Shown: positions 37,105 through 49,511, counted from the first letter of the stretch. The stretch: DNA of 64,000 nt from Alligator mississippiensis (GCF_030867095.1 NC_081824.1:168896933-168960932), one strand, 5' to 3'. Notes: a model not told the origin generated them from the sequence alone. Made by a program: numbers and translations.

Positions 37105-37567
37105 CTAATGAGGTATCTTGTTGAATGAACTATTATGCTTTCTTACTGTGAAGTTAGAGATGATGAACAATTACACTGGAAAAAGAATAGGTGGTAACGT
37201 GGAAGGCTTCATCATGTGGACACCTCCTTACACATACCTGAAAAATATTGTGAAGGTTCTTATTGAGATCAGATATCTATGAAATCACCTTACTCTTGCT
37301 AAGTGAGGGTCCAGTCCAATCCCACTGAAGGCAACAGAAAGATTTCCTTTCCCTTTATCAGAGTTGGAATATATCCTGTCAGTCTGTGAGCAATATATCT
37401 TTCTTTTTGCTGTAGTGGGGTGGCGGGAGGGTGGGGGAATTCATGGCATAAAATGTACTCTTGGGTGCAAATAGTTTCATGGATTTACAGATACTTCTTG
37501 TGCTTTTACAGATGGTCAACTAGTGAGGTAGGGGACAAAGATACTCATGCAGACTGATCATGATAGG

Positions 37568-38370
37568 TAGGGCTGTGTGAAGCTTCAGTCCCTGATTTGA
37601 TTTGGCAGAGATTCGGCCTGATTCGGTGGCCAAATCTCCAAATCCAAATCGAATCAGAGGACCCTTTAATCTCTCCAAGTCGAACTGGAACCATCCAAAT
37701 TGATTCGGAGAGATTCAGAAAGATTCGTAGATTTGGACATAGACATAGTTTTAAATGTTTTTTGTACATACCTCTAGATAGCAGGCAGCTCGTGAATGCT
37801 ACGATGCTGGAGCACATGCAGTGTCCCACAGGAGTGCAGGGGGCTCCCCAGCGTGCTTGGCAGCAGACCCTGAAATGGACCAGAAGCACTTCCAGTCCAC
37901 TTTCGGGTCCACTGGGGAGTGCGGTGGGGGCCCCACCCCTGGCTCAGTAACTGGTGCCCCCTGGGTCTGGGGAGGGGTGGGCACCTGGGGTCCCCCTGTG
38001 GCTGATTGCTGAGCTAGGGAGGCATGGGGGAGGGGGGGCCCAGCAGACCTGGAAGTGGATGAGAAGTACTTCTGGTCCATTTCTGGGCTCACCACCAAGC
38101 ATGTGGAGGACCCCTGCACTCTTGTGGGATGCTCCATGCGCCCCAGCATCGCAGTGATCATGAGCCACGCCCGGTACCTCGAGGTATGTAGAAAAAACAT
38201 TCAAAGCTGTGTCTATGTCCGAATCGCTGATTCTCTGAATCGACATCAAATCTTCAGATTCGGATTCGGCTGAATCGAATCAGGGACAGTGATCTGAATC
38301 AACTAAACAAATCACTGTCCCTGATTCGGGCCAAATCTGAATTGAATAGGGCCCACTTTGCACACCACTA
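37568..38370. mobile_element. hAT-type non-autonomous element, 803 bp
   Basis: Left end TAGGGCTGTGTGAAGCTTCA and right end TTTGCACACCACTA (complement TAGTGGTGTGCAAA). The flanking 8-mers ATGATAGG and ATTGTAGG match 6 of 8. Subterminal ATTCGGAGAGATTCAG and CGAATCAGGGACAGTGAT motifs occur, with a 17-bp perfect hairpin near the right end (about 38275-38330). The interior is GC-rich with inverted GGACCAGAAG.ACTTCC phrases. Frames through it are non-coding. The 49512 copy is homologous along its length. Confidence 0.8.
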
Positions 38371-39413
38371 ATTGTAGGTATTAATCAGTGATGTGGAGAA
38401 GGGATATTTCATTTAAAGACTATTTATATTCCTCCCACAGGAACATAAAATATACTCTTCATGTTTCAAGGCTTGAGCTAATCACATAAGCAGAAACCAG
38501 GAAAGAATTGTGCCCTGTGTGTCTTTTTGTATAATTTTGCAAAAATGGCTAGTTGGATCTTAGATTTTGGGGTCCCCCCTCAGAGTCATTGACATAAGGC
38601 ATTGTTGTAGACAAGCTGCTTGACTAGATACTCTTCTGGTTTCCTTTGCAATGGAAACTCATCATTTGGATGTGTGTCACTATGTATTAACAACATGAAT
38701 AATGTCAAAGCACAATCCCCAGAAGTGAAAGAAGGCACAAACTGGCACAATACATTCATTTCTTTCACAGGAGAAGAAATCCTCTCCCATTACAATTTAT
38801 TGTTTCTACAGAAAATGCAGATTCCGCATTATTATTGTTGTCCATTGCTAGCACAGCAGTAGTGCTCAGAGAGCCAATCGAAGCTAGGAAGTGGAGGAAC
38901 AAACCAAAAGTGCCTGATTTTGGCTGTTCCCTGGAAGATTTCAGGGCAACTGCTTCATTCTCTTCATCTGCAAATCAGCAAACTGAAGGGAAATGGAAAG
39001 AAAAAAACAAGGGGATAGAGGAAAATTTGTATGAGAAACAGATGGTTGAAGTCACTTGTCCATGATCATGCAAAAGGTCCAGTTATTTATGGATTTAGTA
39101 GAGGAATCATAGCCCTCAGGAACAGGTTATACTTTACTACAATAACTGATAACTAAAGTAGAGTGATGTAACTGGGAGACAACTCTATAGTATAAATACT
39201 TGGCGTTTCTGCTCCTAACCTTCCAGTCACAGCCAGTTGCTTACAAATCATGGTTAAATTAGTGTAAGCCTTTTAAAGGGTTAGTATTCTTCTGGGGATA
39301 AACTGAAAGACTAGGGACTTCACGCCCACTTCCTTAACTCTAAATTTGATGGGAAGAATTTATAGTTTTTATATGGAGAATCCATGAGGAATTGAAAGGT
39401 TGATGGATTAAGC

Positions 39414-39716
39414 CAGTGGTGCCCAACCCTCTGACCTTGGGGGCCAGCTGAGCGGAACAGGGTTGGCACAAAGGCTTGTTTTGTAGGTGTGATTCCATGC
39501 ACCACCCTGACCCCACGCAGCCTGTTCTGGCTATGCATTAGTCCAACTCCATGCACTGGGCCAGGGCTATGTTATCCAATCTGCAGGGCTCCCCATGGGC
39601 CTGGAAATTTGGAAGCAGGGGACCAGTATTTATGTTTCCCACCAAACTCCCAGGACCATGGAAAATCCTGCAAGCCAGTTAAAATGGCTCCGTGGGCTGG
39701 AGGGTGAGCACCACTA
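39414..39716. mobile_element. hAT-like MITE (CAGTGGTGCCCAACC end)
   Basis: Left CAGTGGTGCCCAACCC and right GGGTGAGCACCACTA are inverted termini. Flanks GATTAAGC and GGTAATGC agree at only 5 of 8 positions, so the insertion is probably old. About 300 bp, non-coding. Confidence 0.65.
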
Positions 39717-39805
39717 GGTAATGCAAATAAATGAATGCTTATTAATCTATTAAGCAAACCAGTGTATAATATTTGCATAAGATCTCCAGCTTTATGAATC
39801 TACAG

Positions 39806-40521
39806 CGGGGGTGGGGAGGATGGGGCAGATCAAGACCCCAGGGGTGGGGAGGGAGTGGGGCTGGGGCTGCCCAGCCGGGGTGTGGCTCTGGACTGAGCTG
39901 CATGGGGGGTGGCTCCCACTGCTGCATGCACCCTGGGAGGCATGGGGTATGTGTCCCCAGATCTGCATGGGGGCAGGGCAGGCTGTCACTGTAGGCTGGG
40001 GCTGCACCAGGTTCTTCCCGGTGGGGGCTGGGCTGGGCTGCGCTCAGGGTGGGTGGCAGTGGTGCTGGGAGGAGGCTACAGGAGGGGCTCCAGTCACTCC
40101 AGGATCCACTGTAGCCCCCAACCCTCCCTCCCAGTGCCGCCACTGCCCGCCCCGAGCACAGCCTGGCCCAGCCCCTGACCAGGAACAGTCCAGCGCAGCT
40201 TCTGGCCCCTATCCGCAGAGGCAGCGCACCCTGCCGCACATGTGGGTCTGGAGGCACCCCCCCACCATGCCCTCCCAGGGGTGTGTGCACTGGCGGGAGC
40301 CATCCCTCCTTCCCTGTACCCCCCGGATGAGCTGCTTGCAGCTCCTTCCTGCACTCTGCCCTGGCTGTCTAGCCCCAGACCCACTCCCTCCCCCCCTCTC
40401 CTTCCCTCACCGTGAGGGCCTGGATCTACTCCCCTCCTTAAAAAATAAATATAAAGGGGTATATGAGCTAGAACTTTGAGGGAGAAGGGGTACACTTGTT
40501 AAAATAGGTTGAAACCCCCTG
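39806..40521. mobile_element. hAT-type element with large inverted repeat
   Basis: Flanked by a perfect 8-bp duplication ATCTACAG (39798-39805 and 40522-40529). The right end complement is CAGGGGGTTTCAACC, close to the MITE at 5143. The interior is a GC-rich imperfect palindrome: about 39833-40082 pairs with about 40113-40400 around a centre near 40097 (CTACAG / CTGTAG). Shared phrases in both arms include GGGAGGGAGTGGG.CTGGGGC, GGCATGG.G and GGGCTGGGC.GGCTG.GCTC. The long frames on both strands (up to 222 codons) follow from low stop density in this GC-rich block. Confidence 0.78.
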
Positions 40522-43500
40522 ATCTACAGCATTAACTATGAAGCAACTAGCACATTTTTGGGTGCTTCAGAAACAGTAAGGATGAAATAACATGGTATTC
40601 TGAAGGAAAATAGTCCTCATGGCTTAGATCATCCAGTGAGGCATACCTTTCCTTATCAGAGAAGCAACCTCCTTCAGAATAAACATGGTCAAGGAGCTGG
40701 AGTCTTGGTATCCATGAGCAAACTTCATTCCTGCTTGGAGACAGTACCAGGTAGTCTGCCACCAAAGCACACACACTTCCTTTATCAGATCACACAACCC
40801 AAAGGAGCCATGTGCTTTTACTCCATGAGAGAACTGGCTTTCTTGCATACTTGTTGAGTACTTGAAAATTTTGTCATTCCTTTCTTTTCTGTAATCTCCT
40901 GCACTTTCTCATCAAGCCAACACAGATTCCAAATTCTTTCTCCCTCTTCAAACCTGAGTCTCTAGGACATCATAGCTGCAGAGGCCAATGATATTTACCC
41001 ATGTGAGTACAGCTGTACAGGCTAGTGATATAATTTCAGCACAGCTTATAGATTTCTAATTGATTTTTTTTTTTGCTGTAATAATTAGCTATGCTGGCAT
41101 TGGAAGGAGAAACAATGAAAATATGACAGAAAGACAGAAATGTTCTACATCTCTCATTATACAAGAATTGTAAACTACCATATAACATATGAGAGGAAAG
41201 AGGTTCTAAAACTTAAAACTAAAGGATTTGAATCAAGATTTGGCTTTGGTCTCATCTCTGTTGCAGACTCAGGAAAATTGCTTCTCATTTGAGTTGCTCT
41301 GCTAAAAATATTACTTCTATAGGAGGTAACTAGGAAGCATAATTCATTAGTATTTGTAAAGACCTTGAGACCAAATGGCCCTCAGATAGGCAGTGTCATC
41401 ATTACTGTTATGTTCTTTCTCTGTTTCCCGCCTCTGTGAGGATAAGCTGTTTGTATCTAAAGAACTCTGAAACGATACCCCTAGAATCCATGTTTCCACT
41501 AACTCCAGGTGAACTTTTCTCAGTTTACAAGTAAAAGAATGCTTCATTTATAGCCAGTGTCAGCTGTGCACACTCAGCAGGGGATCTAATTGTCAAGCCC
41601 AGTTCTATCTGGCTCATGACAGTGAAAAGAGGAAACATAGTCATTGATTTTGATGGGTAGTCTGGCTTGCTCTCCCATACCTGGTTCGCTTCTAAAGGGA
41701 ACACAGGGAAAAAGCAGTACATGGGTGTTTTCTTCAGCACAGAAAATACCTGTGTGCACACAGGCTACCATTATGTGGTAGGAAGTACCCACTTTTACAT
41801 TCACTTTTGCAGCTTGCATACTAAATACTCTGGTTCTATGGAATCTTGATGAATTTGAAATTAAATTATCAGACACATTCCCCATATCCTCAAATGCAAG
41901 CAGTTTGCTACTTTCCTTAATCAGGCAAGCACAATGTTGAATCTGGTTATTTGGTTGGGAGTTCTCACTGAGGATAATGCTTCCTGTAGCGAAGCTTGGT
42001 TTTGCCTCATGATTACTGTGCACGTGAGGAAAGATTTAATAACAATTCACAAGAACTTCTACAAGAATTTGAGATGCAAGGACATGGCAATCAGGCAGGG
42101 GCCCCTGCAAACTGATTTCTCTAACTAAAAAAAACACATTAATAAAACATACGCAATTCTCAAAAATAACACTACGGTCCAAATCTTTGAGCATTGAAGT
42201 GTGGACAAAAGTTTAAAGGGCTTGGAACCCAAAAACTATTTTTGGGATTAATTTTGTTCTCATTGAAATTAACTAGAGCTTGATCAGACCCTTAGACATA
42301 GCGTGATGTCCCTTGGAGGTGTTTTGGCTTCTTGGATACCTACAGGTATTTGAAGTACGGTGTCATGTAAAGGTCATTTTCCAATTGCTGGAACACTAAG
42401 TACTGAATTTATGTCTATTGGAGACAGAGACTGGATTTTAATTAAAATAAAATGATTGTTCAACTTTTTAGACATAGATATGTTTCTACAAATGTCCCAT
42501 ATAGCCCATTAGAGAAGGCGGAAATTTGATAGAGTAAAGCCAGATTCCTAAATTAGGGACAGAAATATTTCATAGTTTAACCCAGGGGAATTCTGCATTA
42601 GTTTGGGATGATTTTTTTTTTAAATTCAAAAACATTATCTTCATGGGAACAAGAGGTTGCAAGAGGGGCCAGGGTTGACCACTCAGAGCAGGAAATTATT
42701 AACAATTCTTATCTTCTGGAATTTGAGTAGATTTTGGTTGGTGATCTTTATTGAACAATATTTATCTTTCCCTGATGGACTTTCTCTTTGTCTCCTTTTG
42801 ATTTCTGTATTATATGCTGTGTTCTGCTTGAGTGTTCTTTCAACTGAGAGCTCAGTGATCAGAGACTAAAGACAATAGAATTACAGTTATGGTTGGCAGT
42901 GTGTGAAGACATTTTGTTTAAAGGTTGGATGGTAATCACAGAGAATTGGTTATGTGATTATGAACTGCCTTTACTCTCCTTTCCTTTGTGAATTTCAGGC
43001 GGTAGACGTCTCTTAAGACAGTGTGGAATGTAATGCTTCTTTCATTTTTTATATATTTGTTAATGTGATGTGATATCTTGGAGCCGTTCCTGCTAGTGTA
43101 TCTTTCTACCATGTTTTCACTTAAAAAAGACAATTGTTTCCCAGAAACATGTGATTTGATTTTCAGGAACATTCAAAACATTCTCCTGAAAGGTTTTGAC
43201 TTCCATCTCAGTGGCTTCTCAGCTGTACTGTGCAAAATTCCTCAGTCGCTTTTCTTCTTATACTGCTTTATCTATTCTTCCTTGTTACACTATCTAGCCT
43301 CATAAATACCCCTGAATCTATATGTTTGTATGACTTAAACATTTTGTCTTACCCTATCTCTAGCTATTCCTGCAGCACACACATTAGTAAACAATGATAG
43401 CACTGTGTTTTTTATTATTTGTATATAAACTTGTCCAGCTCCAGTTGTGAGAAGTTGCTCTTTGCTTCCTCTCCTAGAAACTAGTTATGTAGCGTGGCTA

Positions 43501-43980
43501 GCTGGGAGTGACAGAAATGATCCATTCCCAAGGACATTAGTGATGGATTTCTTACAGACTATACAGTCTGTAAAACTCTTTGAAATACTTCTGGATGAAA
43601 GGCTGAAAATGCTGCATTGGTAATTGTACAACATTCTGCTGAAAGAGAGGGCAGATGTTGGGAGTTTAGCTGTGGATGGTGGGGATGTTTTGACTCAGCA
43701 TATTGCATGGAAGATGTAGAACTCAGTAGAATTTGTTCGTTTTATACATTCCCAGCTCTTAGTAACAGGATTGGGGCACCGGTATCATTTTCTGAGGAGC
43801 TTAACAGCCCTGTTTCAAAGCCCTTTAGAGTCAATGCAGATGCTCCCATTAACTAGACTTTGTATTATGTCCTGTAACAGGCTGCCCAGTATAATTTTGG
43901 GAATGTAAGAAACATAAAGTGTAAGCCCAGTGAAATTTCACATGGACATTTTTCTGTGCGCAACTTCTATCATATTTTTC
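40522..43980. other. No gene seen; MIR fragment only
   Basis: AT-rich. A minus-strand frame of 145 codons at 41586-42023 has no recognisable domain. No further repeats identified. Confidence 0.45.
41222..41390 (+). mobile_element. MIR-like SINE fragment
   Basis: TTTGGTCTCATCTCTGTTGC, CAGGAAAATTGCTTCTCATT, GCTAAAAATATTACTTCTAT and TTTGTAAAGACCTTGAGA follow the order of the MIR core and 3' part. Diverged. Confidence 0.5.
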
Positions 43981-44080
43981 CTGAAACCCTTGGTAAGTTG
44001 TTTCAGCGAGTAAATAACCTCAATATTAAAAATGTGCACCTTATTTCTCCTTTGAATTTACCTACTTTCCTCTTCCTCAA
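43981..44080 (-). mobile_element. CR1-type 3' fragment
   Basis: TTGGTAAGTTGTTTCAGCGAG, CCTCAATATTAAAAATGTGC and TACTTTCCTCTTCC match, nearly base for base, the fragment at 45998-46095. Same LINE subfamily, a separate insertion. Confidence 0.65.
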
Positions 44081-44119
44081 ATATCATGCCCTTACATTGA
44101 CTATTAATTATTAATGCTA

Positions 44120-44356
44120 GGGGTGTAATGACAGAGTAGTTATGGCATCTCACTGCAGCTCTGAGTTCAAGCCTTGCTCTGGACTTCTGCCAAAGACTTG
44201 TCTCCTGTCAACCCAGCGGTACAATCAGTCAGGCTGTGCAGCCAAAGGTGGTGGATGTGATGCTAACTACATCACTTCCTTGTATTTCTGACTAAAGAAC
44301 ATGGCATGCCCTAACCATAATAGTCCTTGGCGTAGGTAGGTATTTGGATCTTTTTT
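44120..44356 (+). mobile_element. tRNA-derived SINE with long target duplication
   Basis: The 5' part carries pol III promoter boxes: A box TGACAGAGTAG (44129-44139) and B box AGTTCAAGCCT (44164-44174), with tRNA-like 35-bp spacing. The body is flanked by TTAATTATTAATGCTA (44104-44119) and TTAATTATTAATAGCTA (44357-44373), a 16-17-bp target duplication as made by LINE-driven retrotransposition. The 3' end is GGTATTTGGATC followed by a T run. The SINE family is not recognised by name. A good duplication implies moderate age. Confidence 0.75.
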
Positions 44357-44716
44357 TTAATTATTAATAGCTATCACAGACTCAGATCCCCTCACACACT
44401 GTTTCTCACTCCACATCTCAAACAAAAAATAAATAAAATCTCTTTCCCTTCAAGGAGAGGTTTCCTCTGGGTAAGGTCTTCAGGCCTTGACTATTAATGT
44501 GATCATTAACAAGAACAATAATGATTAATTCACTATTATCCATTTCTGTAGCACCACAGTACAGCAGGGCACTCATGGAATCATTCTCCCTTCAAATTGT
44601 GAACTCTTGTAAGTTTTATGTGACAGTCCAAAGAATACTTACGTCACATTGAATTCCAGGAAATTAATGTTTCCTGTGCACCCTGAATAGCAGTTGAAGA
44701 GCTTTTAGGAGACTAT

Positions 44717-45103
44717 GGGTGCGTCTACACATGCACATTTACTGCACAGTAACTGAAATTACTGTGCAGTACGGGTGTACTTCTACACATGCATGTCTGT
44801 ACTGCATAGTAAATATGGTGACTTACGCTGACTTGAGTGTAAATTTGATACCTGCATCATGCAGGTATCAAATTTATGCCTGATTAGTTATTGTGCAGTA
44901 ATGAGTGTGTAAACGCCTTACTGCACAGTAACTCTGTGTGTGTGGACTGATGGGACTAACTTTAGTCCCAAGTCAGTCCACACACACAATGTTAATGTGC
45001 TTTAATGCCTGCACATGTAGATGCTGGCCTATTCCTGCTTACTGTGAAGTAATTTACTGCACAGTAAATATAAAACGGTGTAAATGTGCATGTAGACAGA
45101 CCC
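44717..45103 (-). mobile_element. Palindromic MITE, 3-bp-TSD family, copy 3
   Basis: Ends are GGGTGCGTCTACACATGCAC and the complement of GGGTCTGTCTACATGCAC, flanked by TAT on both sides. The central hairpin at 44841-44875 has perfect 17-base arms (AAATTTGATACCTGCAT) with one unpaired base. It reads in the opposite direction to copy 1, and their interiors match over long stretches, so both look fairly recent. Length is 387 bp and no ORF is present. Confidence 0.78.
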
Positions 45104-45842
45104 TATAGGTACTATTATTTTTTCTAAAATTAAACAGGATTGAGGTCCAATTTCATACTAACCTGAAATCCCTCCCCCCCCCCCCAACTGCTTGTGGGCA
45201 GTGTAATGGGACTGATAATAGCGTTTGTTATTGTAGGGTTACCTAGAAGGGTTAGCCTGGATTTGCTATATGGGTTTATTGCCATGATTGTCTTCAAATC
45301 CAACTGTGCATGTAAACTACTTTCCCACCTTCTTTACTGGCATGGCCAGTACAAGGGGAACAAGGAGCATAGCAATTTGTGTTAAGGATCCTTTCCTTCC
45401 AGGATCCTGCTCCAAATTAATCTCATGGTATTTAGAAGGTTGCCGTATAGACAGGCGTGCAGAGGGAGGATCTAGTGTTGCTTCTAGCATCTCACTAATG
45501 ATTTTGAAATTTGTGGAACTGGGGATCTGCAGTTATCAAGGAGGGCTAAAATCTCATAAATGATAGGAAAGAAGGTCAGGACATTCTGCTTGGTGCGGCT
45601 AGGGGGAGTTGGAGTAATACAGAGGGAAATGTATCAAAATCCCTACAGGGGATATATATACATATGTATGTCCCTACCCTACAGGGGCACATAACCTGTA
45701 TAGATTGCTTCAAGGTCTGCACTATTCTAAGATGTGTAAACTCCCCGTATAACTACATGAGTCAAAGCCCATCTGGCTGGGAATGAGCCCAGGCTTCACT
45801 CAAGAAAAAAACATGCCACACTTTCACACAGTATTGATGCAG

Positions 45843-46205
45843 CGCATAGACTTGTAAGAAGTCTAAGCAGGGATCATCTAGTCTGATCTGCATAAAACAA
45901 GCCACAGGACTTCCCTATATTCATTCACATTTGAGTTAGAGCATACCTTTTAGCCCCCCCACCGAAGCTTTAAAGACTTGTGATGGAAAATGTACCAGAG
46001 AGCTTGGTAAGCTGTTTCAGTGGGTAAATAACATCAATATTAAAAAGGTGCACTTTATTTCTCATTTGAATTTGCCTACTTTCCTCTTCCAGCTATTGTA
46101 AAAAACTTTTGTTAAAACTTTGGTAGCCTCAAGAGCCATTATTAAATTTACTCCATACAGATACAAGTGTCAAGTCACTCTTTACCTATCTCTTGGTAAA
46201 GAGAT
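45843..46205 (-). mobile_element. CR1-type LINE 3' fragment
   Basis: GATCATCTAGTCTGATCTGC, CAAGCCACAGGACTTCCC, AATGTACCAGAGAGCTTGG, AAGGTGCACTTTATTTC and AAGTGTCAAGTCACTCTTTACC are in the order of a CR1 3' region read backwards. It represents a different subfamily from the 19.6 and 27.7 kb copies. Confidence 0.75.
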
Positions 46206-46389
46206 ACCTTTAGTAGTTGCTGTTTACAGTCTCCTTGCAATGCTGAACTAGAAAGTATTTTATCATCATCATATGAATACACCATATGCCTTTTCCAAAT
46301 GTGGACCAGAAATAGTTATTAAAATACTTCTGCATTTTCTGAATTATTATTATTGATAGTTCTACCCTTTCCACCTTGTAATGGAGTAA

Positions 46390-46860
46390 TGGCATTCCTT
46401 TGTTCCTAATATACTTTTTACTTTTCTTTAATTCTCCTCTCCTTGTGACCTTTTGCTTCTCTTATAATTTTTCTGCAATTCCTGGCTTTCAATTTGTATT
46501 CATTGTTATCAGCTTCCGACGTCTCATTTTGCTTTGTGAGTGTGTATGTAAATTTTATAGCTGCTTTCACTTCTTTTCTAAGCTGGCCCTCTCAATTGTG
46601 AGATTGTGCCTTTTTTGACCATCTAGCAAAATATACTTAAACATTTGCCAGTTATCAGCCCTGTGTATTTTGGCTTAGAACTCTTCTTGTTTTGTGAAAT
46701 TGGTCCTTTGAAAGATCAGCAGAGCAAATTATATGTTCCTGGTTTAGACTTTATTTTGTTTGCACATAATAAATGAAATCAAGTCACAATCACTACCACC
46801 TAACCACCAACTAATTTTTAATTATGTCATCAGTTCCTTTTATCTTTTGAAATGAGGGTG
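46390..46860 (-). mobile_element. LINE internal fragment (endonuclease-RT linker)
   Basis: The minus strand of about 46430-46600 encodes a basic helix region, EGQLRKEVKAAIK, then SEADNNEYKLKARNCRKIIR and EAKGHK. This is the shape of the linker between the endonuclease and reverse transcriptase in CR1/L2-type LINEs (pattern K.AR..R..IREAK). Further left in protein terms the frame is decayed. It lies just 5' of the 3' fragment at 45843 on the same strand, with the reverse transcriptase missing between them, so this is either one internally deleted copy or two insertions. Confidence 0.5.
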
Positions 46861-49310
46861 CTTCCACTGAGAGACCAGCCCTTCCAGGGGTATGGACAAA
46901 ATGCACATCTTCTGTCTTCTTGCCTGGGCCTTCAGGCAACATATTATTGTTATAGAGATGTGATAGGTATTGTGGCATTTACATCTAGTGCAACCTAGGT
47001 ATGGCCAGTATATAATATCAGCACTGGTCCTCCTATGACACAGACTGCTGCTCTGTATGGAAGAGGAGCCCCTATTGTGAATGTCAGGAAGGCACAGTGA
47101 CTGAAATTGCTGTGGCTGGAGATGGTGATAAGGATCTCATTTTATTAGCAGTGTAAGGAGAGGGATCTGTTTTTGGCTGGCTGGCTGGCTGGCTGGACTT
47201 TGACTGAGCTTGTTTGCAAGCTTTGGGTTTGGGGGCAAGGGGTTGTGTGCGGTAGATTCCCCTCTCGTTTTGGCTCTTTTCTCTCTTTTAGATATGGTTC
47301 CCAAAGGTAAGAGTGAGACACTACAGCAACCAGGAATAAACATCACATGCTTTATGCTTCCTTTGTTTGCTAATGGACCATTCCTCTGTCAGAGGGTGCC
47401 AATCTCCAGGCTCTGTCTGTACTGACAGAACCCAGACTATCCTTGATAAAATGACCCAGAGCTTCTGTGGCTACAGGACTCAGCCCTCACTTTTGCAGTT
47501 GTGGCTAATCATTGCCCAGCAGGGCAAACTCCTTCCTGCATTACAGAAATCCCAAATGTTAGAGGTGTATTGCCCCATACTTTAGATGGTGATGAAAACT
47601 GGGCTTTATTATTGTATGGCCATCATTATTGGAGAATTTGATTCTCTCAGGCCTCAGGGCACATGAAGGTGGAATCCCATCCAAGAGGTGCAAGTACTAG
47701 ATTCACAGCCCTCACAGGTGTGTGGGTAGCACCTGGAAGAGCAAGTATTAGGTGTACAGATACTTTCCAAAGTGTACTTTTAAAACACACAACCTGTTTG
47801 AACTGTAACAGTTGTTTAGTGAGGCTGTTGACTCATTAGGATATACTCAATATCTGCCCAGATAAAATCCTTATCAGTAAATGAAGTTCCTCCATTTTTA
47901 CTTTCTAGTTCATAAAAAAAACAAAAGGTAGCTTCTGCGTGAAAAACTTGGCACTAATTACCCCCCCACCATCACTAGTTCCAAGTGCCATACATGGCAG
48001 GATGCAATTCTACATCATAGCAGGACTTTGCAATGCCTTTCTGGAGTCCTCCTGAATACATTCTAGGCCTTGTAGAGGCATAATATTTTCTCAGAAATAC
48101 ATTGTCTTCCTCACAGGGTCCCTCTGGTATTAGGCCAGGCTTCCAGAAATATCACAGAGAGTATGTATGATTTGAATATGAGACAAAGGCACTTGCACTT
48201 TGTGACTTCTTGGGATACCTGGCATGACTTCTCAGGGTCACTGTGGTAGGGGTGAAATGTTACACATTTGAGTTGACTGGTTGCCCCTTCTCATGGTGTA
48301 TGCATAATTCCCTAAAAGAGATTAGGAAATTACACCCCACATAAGCACTACCCCATCGGGGACTGTTGGACAATGATACCTGCTCATGCATTAATCAATA
48401 AATGAACTGTAGAAGTATGAAATAAACATTGCAGTAACCACAAACTTTTCTCCTTCCAGAAAATTTTTGCTGACCTTTGAGAACCCAACTGCTCATAAAC
48501 CTGTTTTTATTTTTCCTAAGCATAAACACACAGTCCATCTCAGAGGTACTTAACAAGCAAAAACTTTTGTCAGAGAGGAACATTGCAAAGCTTTCTAGCT
48601 GAGCCCAGCCCAAATGTAAGAAACAGGAGATAAATCTTCTAACAATGATATAGTAAAACAACACGTCAGTACCCAAGGGAAAGGGTGGGCAGCCTGTCAT
48701 ATTAATGGAAAGTCAGAAACAGAACTGAGTAAATTTGTCAATCTCCCATGCAACATTAGTCCCATGAAAGTGGCTCTGTGTGTACCCTTGCAGTGAGTGA
48801 CAGGAGGCTGGCTTCTTAGCTTTTTACAGATAGCACTAGATTGTGAAATCATTTTAGCTGGGAACCAGACCCTGCCTGGATTATTTCACCAAACTGGGCT
48901 CATCTTGTGTGAGATGAAAACTGTTTATCTGACACCATGATATCTGAGGACGTATTGTTCTCTCAGGGAGTTTGGGTCCACCAACTGTGGAGGGTTCCTA
49001 TAGCAATACTGTCCAGGTCCCGATCAACTGAGACTGAGTCTAGTGAGAATCAGCAGCATAAATCTCCAAAGTGCAGCCAGGAAAATGGCCCTGCCCCAGT
49101 ACTTCTCCTGCTGTAATCAGTATCTTAATGTTAACCAGTGAGGGGCACAGTGGTAGGACAGCTAAGATGTCTTGTTCTAGCAAGAATTGTTTTATTATAG
49201 CAACGAGTTCAATCTTTGTTCTGGACTTGAGGTGAAGGCTGCCCCCAGCTGAACCAGATGTAAGTGGTCGAGGGATGTGTTTGGTAGCTGTTTTGGTCTG
49301 AGACAAAAAA
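46861..49310. other. No gene seen
   Basis: Unique-looking AT-rich sequence with the GGCT microsatellite. No family match in short frames. Confidence 0.5.
47174..47195. repeat. (GGCT)n microsatellite
   Basis: Five tandem GGCT units. Confidence 0.9.
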
Positions 49311-49393
49311 AAAGCAAAACTCTAAAATGCTTGGTTCAGTTGGTCTAATAAAAGGTATAATCTCTGAACCAAGCGCTCTAGAGTTTTGCATTT
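49311..49393. repeat. Inverted repeat around Penelope-like tail
   Basis: Arms of about 28 bp (AAAGCAAAACTCTA..TGCTTGGTTCA and TGAACCAAGCGCTCTAGAGT) surround a loop holding TTGGTCTAATAAAAGGTAT, the tail motif of the Penelope-like repeats. It probably derives from two facing copies or a template-switch event. Confidence 0.65.
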
Positions 49394-49511
49394 CTTTTAT
49401 GTAAGTGGGTGGGAATTCAAAGGCAGCCATGTGATACTAGCCATAATGCTCACTTCTCTGTTATTAGCTATGGAAATTGCCTTAATCATGCTAGCCCAAT
49501 GGGCTGCTAGG

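Noticed and set aside
39811-40479. 222-codon + frame and 182-codon - frame
   Set aside because: They lie inside a GC-rich palindromic hAT-type element with perfect target duplications; frames on both arms mirror each other.
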